NCBI GenBank assembly: GCA_024195585.1
Contig: SWBL01000434.1
Location: 1 to 35,744, forward strand
DNA: 35,744 nt
Direction: 5' to 3'
DNA from: Aureobasidium sp. EXF-3400
Lineage: Eukaryota > Ascomycota > Dothideomycetes > Dothideales > Saccotheciaceae
Shown: piece after piece, positions 19,166 through 30,186 of the stretch
How the letters are laid out: the number at the start of each line of letters is the position of its first letter
How positions within the stretch are numbered: position 1 is the first letter of the stretch
The notes under the pieces: model-generated
Database searches by the model: none
Seen by the model: the letters and a program-made list of their open reading frames with translations, nothing else
What the model was told of the DNA's origin: nothing
Position numbers and translations under genes: made by a program

Positions 19166-20836
19166 GTCGACGTGGGTTTGATGAAGATTCGAAAGTGAAG
19201 TGAAACGGAGTTGATGGGATGGCAGAGACGGTGTTGCGATGTCCGGGCGAGTCGCGTGGCAAGGTTGTCCTGTTCACTTTATGATCGGCTGACGAATGTC
19301 GAATGGTGCAAAAACAAGAAGTTTTGGGCGTTCTTTGAGATGGCAAGGTCACGAGGAAGCCGAGCAGACGATGGTGTTCGAAGGGCGGTCGAGGCGTTCG
19401 TTTCCCTTCAAATTCTGCACGGACGAATGACGTTGGAGATGGGCGTGTATGGGAAGCTCGTAGCTGAAGATGGACGTAGGATGCCAGAGAAGTCGTGGGG
19501 CGTCGAGGAAGCAAGACACGCGAGACGCTGAAGTCGGAGGGGAATGTCAGGATGGGAAAAAGAATGGAGACGAGGAGTGTGTGTATCAGCTTGGTCGGAA
19601 AGTAGGTGTCGAAGCCGTGTCCACACCCAGGTCAACGCATCAATCCCAGTAGTGCCATAGTGGGGTTCCCCCTCGGCCAACTAGAAAGATTTGACGAACC
19701 TCTCAATACCCGGCCCTGCCGTTTGTGCTAATTACCATCCCTGATCTCCCAGTCCTGCCAGTCCACATCCAAGGGTTGCTACATTGAACAATACAATGGA
19801 CCCCACATCTGCAATTGCCAACTGCTCCTACTAGGTACTCCTAGCTCTCTATCATATCTCACCAAGCATGCCGGTAGCTGAAGGGCTATCCGCGTCTCTC
19901 GAAGAAGCTCATTTCTCTACTGAGAACCCCCAAGCGGTCTTCCTTCCGCTCTCTCCAATTCGGAAAATTATGACGTTGTCGTGCTCTCATCCTGAGTCTG
20001 TTCATCCTGAGTCCTTTCTCGTGCTGTTTACTCAGCTGTCCCTTCGAGTTGTGACCAGAGACAGGAATTCTTCAACGCGTGCGTTGTCCGGGTTGTACCA
20101 TGTAGGAAGAACTCTCTTCTCAACAGCTTCTCGGTAGTTTGGCCCAAAGAAAGCAAAGTGGAGGCATCAAATTTCAAGCCACATGCTGCCACTTTAGCGC
20201 TTATGATGTAACCATTCATGTGTGACGACGACCCTGTATTCCTGTTGGAGCCTCTTTTCAACCATCCACCTGTTCTTGCCCAAATCGACAGCCCACAGGC
20301 GTGCCATCTGTCAGCTTCCAAACATGTTCTTCGTCGTTTCTTTTGAGACAATTCTCTTGGGAACTTTGGCTTCATTCCACGTTTCGATCAAACGGTGTTC
20401 CTTGTTTTGGTCTTCGTGAGACAGAAATTCTTCTCTTCTCCACCGTTGAGCAAATCGCAGCGGTGTGCAAAGCGAAAGTAGAAATCCCTTGGCCTTAGCG
20501 CGCTCGTTCCCGAACTACTTTTGCGCCACACCTGCCACGCGATCGTGCTCTTTCACATCCTGACACCTGACGATCGCAAGATTGCATCTCAGGGGCTCCT
20601 GGGAAAAAGAGCCTCTTGAGCCGTACAGCGTGCGTGCGTGCGTGCATATGCTTCAACTACATATCGTCATGAGACAGATCTGACACTTGGGGTAACAGAA
20701 ACAACGTGCGTTAGAAGCAGGCTATTTTGGTAATGTGATTGATACTGTTTTTGATTCTAAATCTTGTTCTACAGGCTTGCGTGTTCCATATCCTACATTA
20801 CATACTTCGTCAAAAGGCAAAATTCTGGCCTCTGCC
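19166..20836. other. Spacer YPD1 / AAT
   Basis: 1.67 kb holding the YPD1 promoter and the 3' flank of the aminotransferase. Seen: a 12-bp direct repeat TCATCCTGAGTC at about 19987 and again 15 bp on, and a GTGC tandem run at about 20629-20644. ORFs (19211-19531, 19868-20137 and others) do not resemble proteins. No tRNA or repeat-family copy found. Confidence 0.4.
20629..20646. repeat. Short GTGC/TGCG microsatellite
   Basis: Simple tandem run CGTGCGTGCGTGCGTGCA (about four units) in the 3' flank of the aminotransferase gene. Possible length polymorphism; no function implied. Confidence 0.7.
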
Positions 20837-22335
20837 TTAACCGGTGACCTTGTAGATGGACTCGGCAAGACGCTTAACGTTGCCAGAGGTGATACCAGCA
20901 ACGGAAATTCTGCCGTCCTTGGTAGCGTAGACGCTGTGCTCCTTGGCCAGTGCGTCCATCTGCTCGGGCTTGAGACCGGTGTAGGCGAACATGCCGATTT
21001 GGCTGGTGATGTGGCTCCAGTCGTGCTTGCTACCGAGCTTCTCGAGGTTCTCCTTGAGAAGAGCACGCATGGTGATAATGCGGTCAGCCATACCCTTGAC
21101 CTCACCCAACCATTGCTTGTTGAGCTCGGGGTCGTTCAAGATGGTGGAAGCAACGCGAGCACCGTGGACAGGAGGGTTGGAGTAAAGAGGGCGGACCAGG
21201 ATCTTGATCTGAGAGTCGACACGCTTCTTCTCGTCGGCGTCGGCACAGACGATGGAGAAGGCGCCAACACGCTCACCGTAGAGACCCTAGGTAATGTCAG
21301 TATGTGCAAAACCATTGTACAGGGATTCAAGAAGACTGACCATGTTCTTGGCGAAACTCTGGCAGAGAGAGATCTGGTGACCCTCCTTGATGAAGTGGCG
21401 AATGGGGAAGGCATCCTTGTCAGTGTCTCCGCTGGCGAAGCCCTGGTAGGCCATGTCGAAGAAGGGGTAGTGGTCATTCTCCTTGATAACATCGCTCAGA
21501 GCGCGCCATTGCTCCTCGGTAGGGTCAACACCAGTAGGGTTGTGAGCGCAAGCGTGGAGAAGGACAATGCTGCCCTTGGGCATCTTCTTGATGTCCTCGA
21601 CCATACCCTCAAAGTCGAGACCGATGGTGTCCTTGTTGTAGTAGCGGTACTTCTCAACCTTGAGGCCTGAGTCCTTGAAGACGGCATTGTGGTTGGCCCA
21701 GCTGGGGTTGGGGATGTAGATGGTCTTGTCGCCGGGGTAGAAGCGCTCGAGGAAAGCACCACCGATTCTGAGGGCACCAGTACCGGAGATGGACTGGGTG
21801 ATGACAATTCTGCCCTCCTTGAGGGGTGCCGAGTCGGGACCGTATGCGAGGACAGCGGCGGCCTTGGTGAAGTCGGGCACACCAGTAATGCCAGCGTATT
21901 CTTTGTCGAGGTTCTTCTTGACGACTCTTTGCTCAGCCTCCTTCACTGAGGGCAGAACGTAGGGATTGCCCTGGTCGTCACGGTATGCGCCAACACCTTG
22001 AAATGGTCAGATGTTGTCTTCTCTTGATTGCGCAGCTGTTTCGTACCGAGGTTGATCTTCTCAGGGTGGCTGTCAGCCTTGAAGGCCTCGGTGATACCAA
22101 GAATGGCCTGAGTTGTCAGTGGGTTGTTGGTCGTGTAGCCTTTGGAGTACGCTTACATCCTAGATTGCTGTCAGCATGATTCTTCTTAGCGCATACAAGC
22201 TGTTGTGGTACTCACAGGAGGTCCCTGGGGAACTTGCGACCAGGCCGAGGCGGCTCTGATGCTGGACTGCAATTGCAGGCGAAGCTTGGAAGCTTGAGCA
22301 GAAGCTCTCAAAGCGGTTCTGGATCCTGAAAGCAT
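20837..22335 (-). CDS. AAT1: Aspartate aminotransferase, mitochondrial
   Basis: PLP enzyme moving the amino group between aspartate/2-oxoglutarate and oxaloacetate/glutamate; part of the malate-aspartate shuttle. Five exons: 22335-22216, 22159-22157 (a 3-nt exon), 22107-22047, 21996-21341 and 21286-20837, giving 429 residues, the normal size. Introns are 56, 49, 50 and 54 bp, each with a CTGAC-like branch site or standard ends. The N-terminus [20 protein letters not shown] is Arg/Ser/Ala rich without acids, a typical mitochondrial presequence. Family motifs are [69 protein letters not shown] and the PLP lysine K278 in [16 protein letters not shown]. The codon for the conserved Asp in GPPDAILG is supplied by the microexon. 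Confidence 0.93.
22157..22159 (-). other. 3-nt microexon (GAT, Asp41) of AAT
   Basis: Minus strand reads CAATCTAG|GAT|GTAAGC. Upstream intron 22215-22160 (56 bp, GTGAGT...CTGAC...CTAG) and downstream intron 22156-22108 (49 bp, GTAAGC...CTGAC...CTCAG) are both normal size with their own branch sites. Inclusion yields [14 protein letters not shown], matching the conserved PPD(x)ILG of aspartate aminotransferases; skipping gives PPAILG from one 108-bp intron. Confidence 0.8.
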
Positions 22336-22696
22336 CTTGTCGGTGCAGTAAAGAATGGTATAACGATTGATGAGGAAAAGGACTGCGTGTGACTCCCAAA
22401 ACTTAAACGCGCCAGCAATGGTCGTTCTGAATCCTGGAGATGAGAGCTGGGGCAATGACGGATTCCGGCCTTGGCCGCGGTATCGGCCCTAATCTTCTGT
22501 GGCATGGTTAAAAAGGCGTGAGAACCGACTTTAACCGATCAAGAGGCATACAACGACCGAGGGACCTTCGCATACCTATCTACGTCGTCTATGCTTGCAG
22601 AGATGCAACTACGTATACCGCGTCTCTCAGTGCGCCAGACCATACAATGTCTCATCTGAAATCTGATACATCCGCCCGACAGAGTTTCTGGCATCA
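22336..22696. promoter_or_regulatory. AAT upstream region
   Basis: About 360 bp upstream of the aminotransferase start codon; promoter and leader expected here. The in-frame upstream ATG at 22455 would extend the protein by 40 residues lacking presequence character and is less likely. It ends at a decayed gene on the other strand. Confidence 0.4.
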
Positions 22697-23468
22697 ATGC
22701 AAAAGCAGTTAAACTTTACAGAAGGTGAGCTCGTTATTCTTTTCGGGATTTTGGGTATGGCGACGGCCATCATACGAAGTAGTTATGGAAGAGCTACTCT
22801 CGACTATATACACAGTCTCGATGATTTGTATCTATGAGACGCTCTTCTGGCTCATGTCAGAGACACTGGTAATTCCAACTACAAGCACCTTGTCCACGGC
22901 ACACCTTCAGCAGATCACATAGCAAGAGGAAAATGGTGGCCTTGGAATATGTGAGTTGAGCTTGGTTACTTTTCATTTTGCGCATTCTTTTTTTCTCCTC
23001 TCTAAATCGTTCATATTTTCATTTTCACACGCTCAAAAGTCCTAGAGACTTTCCAGTGAACAAGGCTGGACTTTCACAAACGTCGCCTGAAGTCCAAGTT
23101 AGACGACACCAGCCTCAACACCTATACTATGCAATATCATTGGGACGAGGTCAAAGAGCTTCTGAACAGTGACGAGAACTCGGACTTTGTATTCAAGGTA
23201 GGGCTCTACCCTTTAGCCGAGGGCGAGGATGCTGTGTTCGAGACAGATGAGCACCCGAGCACTTTGGGGACCACTCTTGCAAGAAGACCATGAGAGTCAA
23301 GACACTTAAGGGGTCACCATAATCGTCTTCCTTGATTCGATCTCCGGCCATCAAGCTTGCACAATCCAGCAATTTTTGGTTGTGGATAAGGCTGGTGAAC
23401 ACTACGAGCCTCGAAGGAAGAAGGCCAATGGCACATGGGATTGGAAGGTCAAGCCTGCAAAGCCGTGA
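22697..23468 (+). pseudogene. Decayed gene of unknown function
   Basis: Several stretches look coding but do not join cleanly. From ATG 22697 the frame reads MQKQLNFTEGELVILFGILG and on to SLDDLYL, then an in-frame TGA (22835-22837), then DALLAHVRDTGNSNYKHLVH and GKWWPWN up to a good donor GTGAGT at 22951. A plausible acceptor (AAG at 23062-23064) leads in frame to LDFHKRRLKSKLDD and HWDEVKELLNSDENSDFVFK (to 23197). Beyond it GLYPLAEGEDAVFETDEH, a shifted frame EHFGDHSCKKTMRVKTLKG and another shifted frame VTIIVFLDSISGHQ follow, ending QQFLVVDKAGEHYEPRRKKA and the stop at 23466-23468. The shift near 23310 falls in a GGGG run. I read this as a pseudogene with one nonsense codon and at least two frameshifts; alternatively the last piece is reached by an intron at 23198-23369. 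Family not recognised. Confidence 0.5.
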
Positions 23469-23896
23469 CTTCCTACGATGACTTTCTCTAAGGACACCAC
23501 TTCCTTTTCGAGAGTGTTGTGCATTCATGCATCTAGAGTGTGACAATCTTGAACATTTGGGGTATTCACTTTCAGAGTGTCGCTTTTGCGGACCTCAAAA
23601 GCCGCACGCATCACAACCAGCCACATCATCGACTTCACTGCTATTGTGAGGTATTGTCGTCTTTACGAGCCATTCGTTAGCTATTGAAGACCTTCACAAT
23701 AACATGCGACAATGGTAGGTGGCTGGTATTGAAACATAAAACCTCTCCCAAGTCATCCTCTCTCCCTTTCCCCCCTGATCCAAATCTCAACTCCTTTGAG
23801 CATTGCTTCTTGAACACTCCCATCTTGCTTTACTCTCTTGTACTCTTCGGTGCCTCTTCATCTCCATACCAACCTACATTCACCCTCAACTCAAAC
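23469..23896. other. Leader/promoter of the 23897 gene
   Basis: 428 bp. The last 150 bp are pyrimidine rich (CCTCTCTCCCTTTCCCCCC at about 23757-23775), as in many fungal promoters and leaders. The reading frame of the next gene is open back to an ATG at 23684, but that extension has no coding character that I can recognise. Confidence 0.4.
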
Positions 23897-24718
23897 ATGT
23901 CTTCCACTGCACCCACCATCATCACCTTGTCTGCTGAAGACCTTGATCAACTCCGCGTCTGCATCAAGTCTCGCTCCCTCCAGGACAAACTCTCCGCCAT
24001 CAAAAATCCTCACGGTGCCATACTCATGACCGCCACTCCCAACCCTACCCAACGTCTCCTGTCCATGTTCGAGGATGGTGCAAAGGAGAAGCTCTCCCTC
24101 TATCTCAAGGATCCTACTCAACCTTTTACCACACTTCAATCCATTCCCTTGACGAAGCGTGATGAACGCAGAGAAGCACACAACCTCATCCGTCAACTTT
24201 CGAACGACAAACTCGACTCCGGTCTCGACAACGAAACGTCTCGCATCAATGTCTTTGTCAGAGAAACCCCCTCGAAGCATCAAGATAATCAACGCCCTCG
24301 CCAACAGAAGGTTCAGCAGAAGCGTCCTCCCACCAAAGCATCTCCTCATTCCAACACCAATGGTGTTCACAAGACCACTCCACGAAACAAGCCGGCCGCC
24401 AGGAGTCTCGCCTCTCGCATCACCCCTTCAACTCCACTCACCGCCGAGCAGAAGGCTAAGCTAGCCCGTCACATGGAATCAGCTGCTCAGGCGACAACAC
24501 AGAAAAAGGCTGCGGCAGCTAAGCGTCAACCTGTGAAGCCCTGCGAGTTCAAGCGCATGGATTGGTCGCATGGAGAGGTGATTTACAAGTGCACCAACCC
24601 AGTGGTCCCGGAGCCTGAGTTGAGCCCTGAAGAAATTGCCGAGCAAGCAGAGCGCAGGAAGAATGCAGTTCCACCTCACAAGCGCGGTGCTGCATCTCAG
24701 GCCAAGAAGGATGAGTAG
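23897..24718 (+). CDS. Hypothetical basic protein
   Basis: Single exon of 273 residues from ATG 23897 (MSSTAPTIITLSAEDLDQLR). No family recognised. The N-terminal third (to about residue 85) looks folded, with alternating hydrophobic residues. The middle (about 110-215) is low complexity, basic and rich in Gln, Pro, Lys and Thr, probably disordered. A Trp/Cys-containing block CEFKRMDWSHGEVIYKCTNP near 216-235 is the most distinctive part, followed by an acidic then basic tail (ELSPEEIAEQAERRKNAVPP, ending QAKKDE). No signal peptide or membrane segment. A nucleic-acid-binding role would fit the charge but is inference only. The start at 23897 is chosen over the in-frame 23684 because the upstream part is pyrimidine-rich leader-like sequence. 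A repeat fragment starts right after the stop. Confidence 0.65.
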   Translation: MSSTAPTIITLSAEDLDQLRVCIKSRSLQDKLSAIKNPHGAILMTATPNPTQRLLSMFEDGAKEKLSLYLKDPTQPFTTLQSIPLTKRDERREAHNLIRQLSNDKLDSGLDNETSRINVFVRETPSKHQDNQRPRQQKVQQKRPPTKASPHSNTNGVHKTTPRNKPAARSLASRITPSTPLTAEQKAKLARHMESAAQATTQKKAAAAKRQPVKPCEFKRMDWSHGEVIYKCTNPVVPEPELSPEEIAEQAERRKNAVPPHKRGAASQAKKDE

Positions 24719-24780
24719 ATAGCTTTATGGGAATGCACAATGATATTATAAAATCTCCTGAAATCTACTGGAATGTCTTA
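24719..24780 (+). repeat. Degenerate fragment of the MITE-like family (a)
   Basis: ATAGCTTTATGGGAATGCAC, then AATGATATTATAAAATC, parallels the internal block TGTAGCTATAGGAATACACA and CTTCTATAAA of copies 2 and 4. Termini not preserved. It begins immediately after the stop codon at 24716-24718. It also aligns with fragment (b), sharing ATCTCC-TGARATCYACTG. Confidence 0.5.
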
Positions 24781-24945
24781 GACTATTCCTATCTCACTGG
24801 ATGTGATTCATTTCCAGAGTTTCTTGTGCCTTCTCATAGATCCATTACAATCCTCACGCTGACATGGGAGCTCAACCCGGGCTCAAGGAACGCATTATAG
24901 AACAAGGATCAAGGGCTCTCATAATCAACCAATGTTCCAAAATGA

Positions 24946-25000
24946 CGCTGTAAACATACAGAATAGTATTCAACATCTCCCTGAGATCCACTGAGAAGTG
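24946..25000 (+). repeat. Degenerate fragment of the MITE-like family (b)
   Basis: GCTGTAAACATACAGAATAG and GATCCACTGAGAAG match the copy-6 blocks GCTGTAAAAATACACAATAC and GTCCACTGAGAAG in the same order and at a similar spacing. It ends exactly where the 2H-phosphoesterase stop codon (25003-25001, minus strand) lies. Termini not preserved. Confidence 0.55.
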
Positions 25001-26149
25001 TCACATCGATTCTATCGTCTTTTCGCCGATATGCATGGAAGGTCCAACCTCTTTGACAGCCACCTCCTTATAAGCCTCTCCAATGACTTCTCCAGTGGAG
25101 GAAAGCTGTTTCTTGACACCCATCTCACAGATAGCAATCCTCTCAACCGGAATATCAGAAGCCCAAACGTGGTTTTTGTAGGTAGAGAGAAGGGACGTAG
25201 CGTTGATGTACAGAGAAGACTTTGCCGATGGACCGTGACCTGAGGAAGCTTCGTTTGCTTGCAACCCTTGATTCTGGGTCGATGCATGAGATGCTATTTC
25301 TTCTGTGGTCTGGTCTTTGGATGGGTCTTCTGTGGCTGGCTGGTCGCCGCGGCCTGGTGCCTTGGACTTTTTCTTTCGTCCCTTGACGTAAATTGTGTTT
25401 ACGATTGTGGCGTGTAGCTTTAGTGGTCGTGTGTCTGGGACTAGTAATCCAGCGTCTGTAAAGGTCTTTCGTAATGCTTGACAGAGAACCTGAAGGCGAT
25501 TGGTCGGGTCTTGAGGGCGGATGTAGAGGATACTCGTCTTGGTTCGCGATTGCATCGGTTCCAGAGATTCGAGAGAGATCTTCAGGGGAGAGTTAAAGAG
25601 GTCGGGCGTTTGAGTCGGATCTTCGTCCAAGGAGCTTGGAGGTGCTGTATTCGTGGTCTGAATGTCTTCGTCTGCAGTGTTGGATGGGTCGGTGGGATTG
25701 GTTGCTTCACGAAGCAGGTTGTCCAGATCGAGCGATTGGAGAAGAGTATTCGCCTGGACTAATTTCTCTTCGTCCAAACTCATGACACCAAGAGTAAGAT
25801 GCAATGAACCCAAGGGTCGGATTGCTTTTTCCGGTATCAAAGGTGATGAAACTCCGGGAAGTACCTTTTCCCCAGATGCCTTTTGGAGTTCTTCTGGTTG
25901 AGCTTTGGCATCACTAATGCTGTCTTCAGTCTTTGCTTGGGAGGAGATGCGGCTGACTTCTGTTTGGTCTTGCCCCGGTATAGCCTCGAGTGGACCAGTC
26001 GGACACACATAGTCCTTGAACTCGCTGATACTGGCTTCTAGTTGAGGCTGAGAGATTGAGTTTACTAGGGGAACACAGAGGAAATGTGTAAGGGCGGGCT
26101 TCTTGGACACATTCTTCTTCTTATTTGCCGTTTTATGGTTTCGAGCCAT
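25001..26149 (-). CDS. 2H phosphoesterase / AKAP7-type NLS domain protein
   Basis: Single exon; 382 residues from ATG 26149 (MARNHKTANKKKNVSKKPAL). An in-frame ATG at 26227 would add 26 residues with a faint mitochondrial-presequence look. The two H-x-T motifs of the 2H phosphoesterase superfamily are present: LHLTLGVMSL near residue 115 and LHATIVNTIYVKGRK near 245. With FLCVPLVN at the start and VERIAICEMG near the end they define the fungal AKAP7/ASCC1-like 2'-5' RNA ligase-type domain. A long disordered acidic Ser/Thr/Pro insert separates the halves (about 145-200) and a second lies near 260-310. The likely activity is cyclic-phosphodiester or 2',5'-RNA hydrolysis; the substrate is unknown. 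It is convergent with the hypothetical gene and divergent from GET2. Confidence 0.85.
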   Translation of the reverse strand: MARNHKTANKKKNVSKKPALTHFLCVPLVNSISQPQLEASISEFKDYVCPTGPLEAIPGQDQTEVSRISSQAKTEDSISDAKAQPEELQKASGEKVLPGVSSPLIPEKAIRPLGSLHLTLGVMSLDEEKLVQANTLLQSLDLDNLLREATNPTDPSNTADEDIQTTNTAPPSSLDEDPTQTPDLFNSPLKISLESLEPMQSRTKTSILYIRPQDPTNRLQVLCQALRKTFTDAGLLVPDTRPLKLHATIVNTIYVKGRKKKSKAPGRGDQPATEDPSKDQTTEEIASHASTQNQGLQANEASSGHGPSAKSSLYINATSLLSTYKNHVWASDIPVERIAICEMGVKKQLSSTGEVIGEAYKEVAVKEVGPSMHIGEKTIESM

Positions 26150-26535
26150 TGCGGTATGGATACAACGAACAAAACAGGGTTTTGTACGATAAATCTGGAA
26201 GCAAAGAGAAGGTGCAAGAAGAAGCATTAAAGGACAAATATGGAAATAGAGATATGGGACAGAGTCAGCTAAGAATCATGGTTGCATACGTGAATCCTAC
26301 AAGCTCGATGAATGATGTTACTCGCAGACAGCTTTGAAAGTAGGGATTTCGATCTCCTGAGATAAGACTGATTAGAAAATCTTGAACTTTCGGGAACTTG
26401 ATGGCTCGAAGAGGGAGGTCGCGATGGATGGTATAGACCGGCAAGTGCCGCCATGACGACGTGGAGCTCTAGAATTCCATCTCATGCGACCACCTTTTTA
26501 GCTGTTAACTACGACAAGACAAACACACAGCAGCC
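26150..26535. promoter_or_regulatory. Divergent promoter region, 2H protein / GET2
   Basis: 386 bp between divergent start codons; both promoters must be here. I did not recognise a specific factor site. Confidence 0.45.
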
Positions 26536-27483
26536 ATGTCAGACGTCGAAACAGAATCGCCAGCACAGCGTTCAGCTCGTCTGCGCCGCGAGAAGCGCAA
26601 TGCAAAGATCCAGGCCGAGGGTTCGGACAGACTGGCACGAATCACGCAGTTGAGTGGAAGACCAGCTCCTGCGCCTGAAGAGCGTATGTCGCATACAACT
26701 ACACTGGCTGGTGGACTCCTTAGACTAACCCTTTGCACAGCATCCATGCGACAAACTCCAACAAAGCCCGCACAAGCTACGCCAACAAAGACACCACAAC
26801 ACGCATCCATCGAGGACCCCGACGAGGTCGACATTTCCGAGCACTACTGGACACCCACTCCTTCGGACCAAAATCAGCTCGCTCGTCTACAGCAACAACA
26901 GCAACAGTCTCCCTTCGCCCGACCAGGTCAGCAGGATGAGGACCCTATGCTCAAGATGATGCAGTCATTACTCAGCGGAGATCCCTCAGCAGCAGGCGGC
27001 ATCCCAGACTCTGCCATGGACGACCTGCCTCCCATGCTCAAGGCTATGATGCAAGGCCAACGTGCAACTCAACAGCAAGCCTCACCACCCACTGGCTCAA
27101 CCTACCTTTGGCGCATCGTTCACGCCGTCTTTGCTCTCGCTCTGGGCATCTACATCGCAGCCAGTGGCACGTTCAACGGCAGCAAGCTCTCGCGCTCAAC
27201 TTTACTTCAAGAGTCAGACTTTGGCCCTAAGCTTTTCTACATTTTCGCAACTGCAGAAGTCGTGTTGCAATCCAGCAGATACTTTATGGAGAAGGGAAGA
27301 CTGCAAGGAAGTGGATGGTTGGCTACCATTGCTAATTCAGGATTGGTGCCTCAGCCATGGTCCAACTACATCAGCATGTTGGGCAGATATGCTGTTATTT
27401 GGCAGACAGTCGTTGCAGACGCCATGGTCATTATCTTTGTCCTAGGCTGTCTTGCTTGGTGGAATGGCATGGCTACCGCTTAG
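26536..27483 (+). CDS. GET2: GET complex subunit Get2 (CAML-like)
   Basis: ER receptor subunit that, with Get1, accepts tail-anchored proteins from the Get3 ATPase. Exons 26536-26683 and 26741-27483 around a 57-bp intron (GTATGT...CTAAC...GCACAG) give 296 residues. The N-terminus has the Get3-binding basic cluster ARLRREKRNAKIQ, followed by a long disordered linker with a six-Gln run (LQQQQQQS). DPMLKMMQSLLSGDP and DDLPPMLKAMMQG amphipathic segments follow. The C-terminal part has three membrane segments: LWRIVHAVFALALGIYIAAS, the stretch around LFYIFATAEVVLQSSRYF, and VVADAMVIIFVLGCLAWWNG. This arrangement (basic N-terminus in the cytosol, three C-terminal membrane helices) is diagnostic of fungal Get2/Sgt2-like annotations. 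Confidence 0.9.
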   Translation: MSDVETESPAQRSARLRREKRNAKIQAEGSDRLARITQLSGRPAPAPEERMSHTTTLAGGLLRLTLCTASMRQTPTKPAQATPTKTPQHASIEDPDEVDISEHYWTPTPSDQNQLARLQQQQQQSPFARPGQQDEDPMLKMMQSLLSGDPSAAGGIPDSAMDDLPPMLKAMMQGQRATQQQASPPTGSTYLWRIVHAVFALALGIYIAASGTFNGSKLSRSTLLQESDFGPKLFYIFATAEVVLQSSRYFMEKGRLQGSGWLATIANSGLVPQPWSNYISMLGRYAVIWQTVVADAMVIIFVLGCLAWWNGMATA

Positions 27484-27735
27484 TCGGTGATGCATTCTCC
27501 CTGTAACATTCCAGTAATTCATGGCTGATCCAGACTCATTGTGTCGCCATCTTCTACATTCTGGCGTGATTCCACAACAGACTTTTGAGAGGTCAAGGAA
27601 ATGCAGTAGAAACATGACATGTGCCCTTATGTACACACCCAATAATTTTGGTAACCCCAGCATCCAACAAACGCCATGCAGAAAATGCCGTCTTTCCCCT
27701 CCCAGAATATAATTTTACACGAATCGACATGATTC
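27484..27735. other. Convergent spacer GET2 / MRP49
   Basis: 252 bp between two stop codons, holding both 3' ends. No repeat copy or RNA gene recognised. Confidence 0.4.
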
Positions 27736-28441
27736 TTAGACGGCCGAAGCAACGTCACCTCTTGCCTGTGCCAACAAGGCCTCCTCTCTCTTCTTCTTCT
27801 CTCTGACTTCCAAACTGAGTTTGCTGTCTCTTTGGCTGCGTAGCCGTTGCTCCTCGAGCGAGCGCAATGTCTCCAACTCTTCCTGTGTAGCCTCAACCTG
27901 CTTTGCGTTTGTAATCCTGATCAAGTCGGCCAGAATGTTCTCTTGTGTACGGCTGGTCATATCAATGGTCTCGGTCCTTGAACTGGGCGAGTAGTTGCTG
28001 GGTTGCTTGTCACCACTTGTGCTGGTAGTGGGAGCAGCACCACTGGTTGGCGAGGCTTCCGGGTCGGCAAAGAATACGGTCATTAGAGCGGGATCTGTTT
28101 GAGCGGCGGTGCGGTCGAGGGTCATGGGAATGGCAGGGTTGTGGAATTTCAGACGGACGAGTTCGTGGCGCCAGAACTTTCTTGGACCCATGTGACCACC
28201 GTCGATTTTGGGAGCGAAGCGCATGTGGATACGGGAGACTTCCTTGGGGAGGACTGCTGCACCAGGACCGAGGCGGATAGCGAGGAGCTGTGTATGTTCA
28301 TGTCAATTTGGTGGTTGGCGGCGGGTGGAAGTAGTGAGAATGGTGTACCTTCTGCAGCGCTTGTCAGTAACGTTAGAGACAGTGAATGATTTGGAAACGT
28401 ACAGTTTGCAGCTTGCGCATGCGCTGCAGTAATGAGACCAT
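27736..28441 (-). CDS. MRP49: Mitochondrial large-subunit ribosomal protein (Mrp49/L51-S25-CI-B8 type)
   Basis: Exons 28441-28403 (MVSLLQRMRKLQT), 28351-28349 (3-nt exon, Lys) and 28287-27736 give 197 residues. The core LLAIRLGPGAAVLPKEVSRI and HMRFAPKIDGGHMGPRKFWR and VRLKFHNPAIPMT are typical of the thioredoxin-like L51/S25/CI-B8 domain found in fungal mitoribosomal Mrp49 (mL61). A fungal-type C-terminal extension follows: a Ser/Thr/Pro linker and a charged coiled coil (EATQEELETLRSLEEQRLRS). No cleavable presequence is obvious, which is common in this family. Introns are 51 bp (28402-28352) and 61 bp (28348-28288). It is divergent from RVB1, with 191 bp between start codons. Confidence 0.85.
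28349..28351 (-). other. 3-nt microexon (AAG, Lys14) of MRP49
   Basis: Minus strand reads GCTGCAG|AAG|GTACAC. The upstream intron (GTACGT...CTGAC...GCAG, 51 bp) and the downstream intron (GTACAC...TTGACA...ACACAG, 61 bp) both have typical length. Inclusion gives RKLQT-K-LLAIRLGPGA; skipping leaves the frame intact but needs one 115-bp intron and loses the Lys. Confidence 0.6.
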
Positions 28442-28632
28442 GGTGGGCAAGAGTGATGTGTGACTTGTCTAGATCTTGAATTGGTTGCAAGAACCGACTT
28501 GGATTCATCTTCGTCTCTGGTCGGCCCGCCGAAGATTGTCCGCCGCTCTGGTTGCTCCATCTTCGTTACCGTTGCTACAGCCCTCGAAACAGCTATCCAA
28601 CCCATCCAATCTCCATCTACACATCTTGCATC
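28442..28632. promoter_or_regulatory. Compact bidirectional promoter MRP49 / RVB1
   Basis: 191 bp separate the divergent ATGs, so the two genes must share promoter DNA. No named factor site recognised. Confidence 0.5.

Positions 28633-30186
<1,554 letters not shown>

Noticed and set aside
20735..21670. 311-codon ORF on the plus strand
   Set aside because: Antisense shadow of aspartate aminotransferase exons, and it crosses an intron of that gene.
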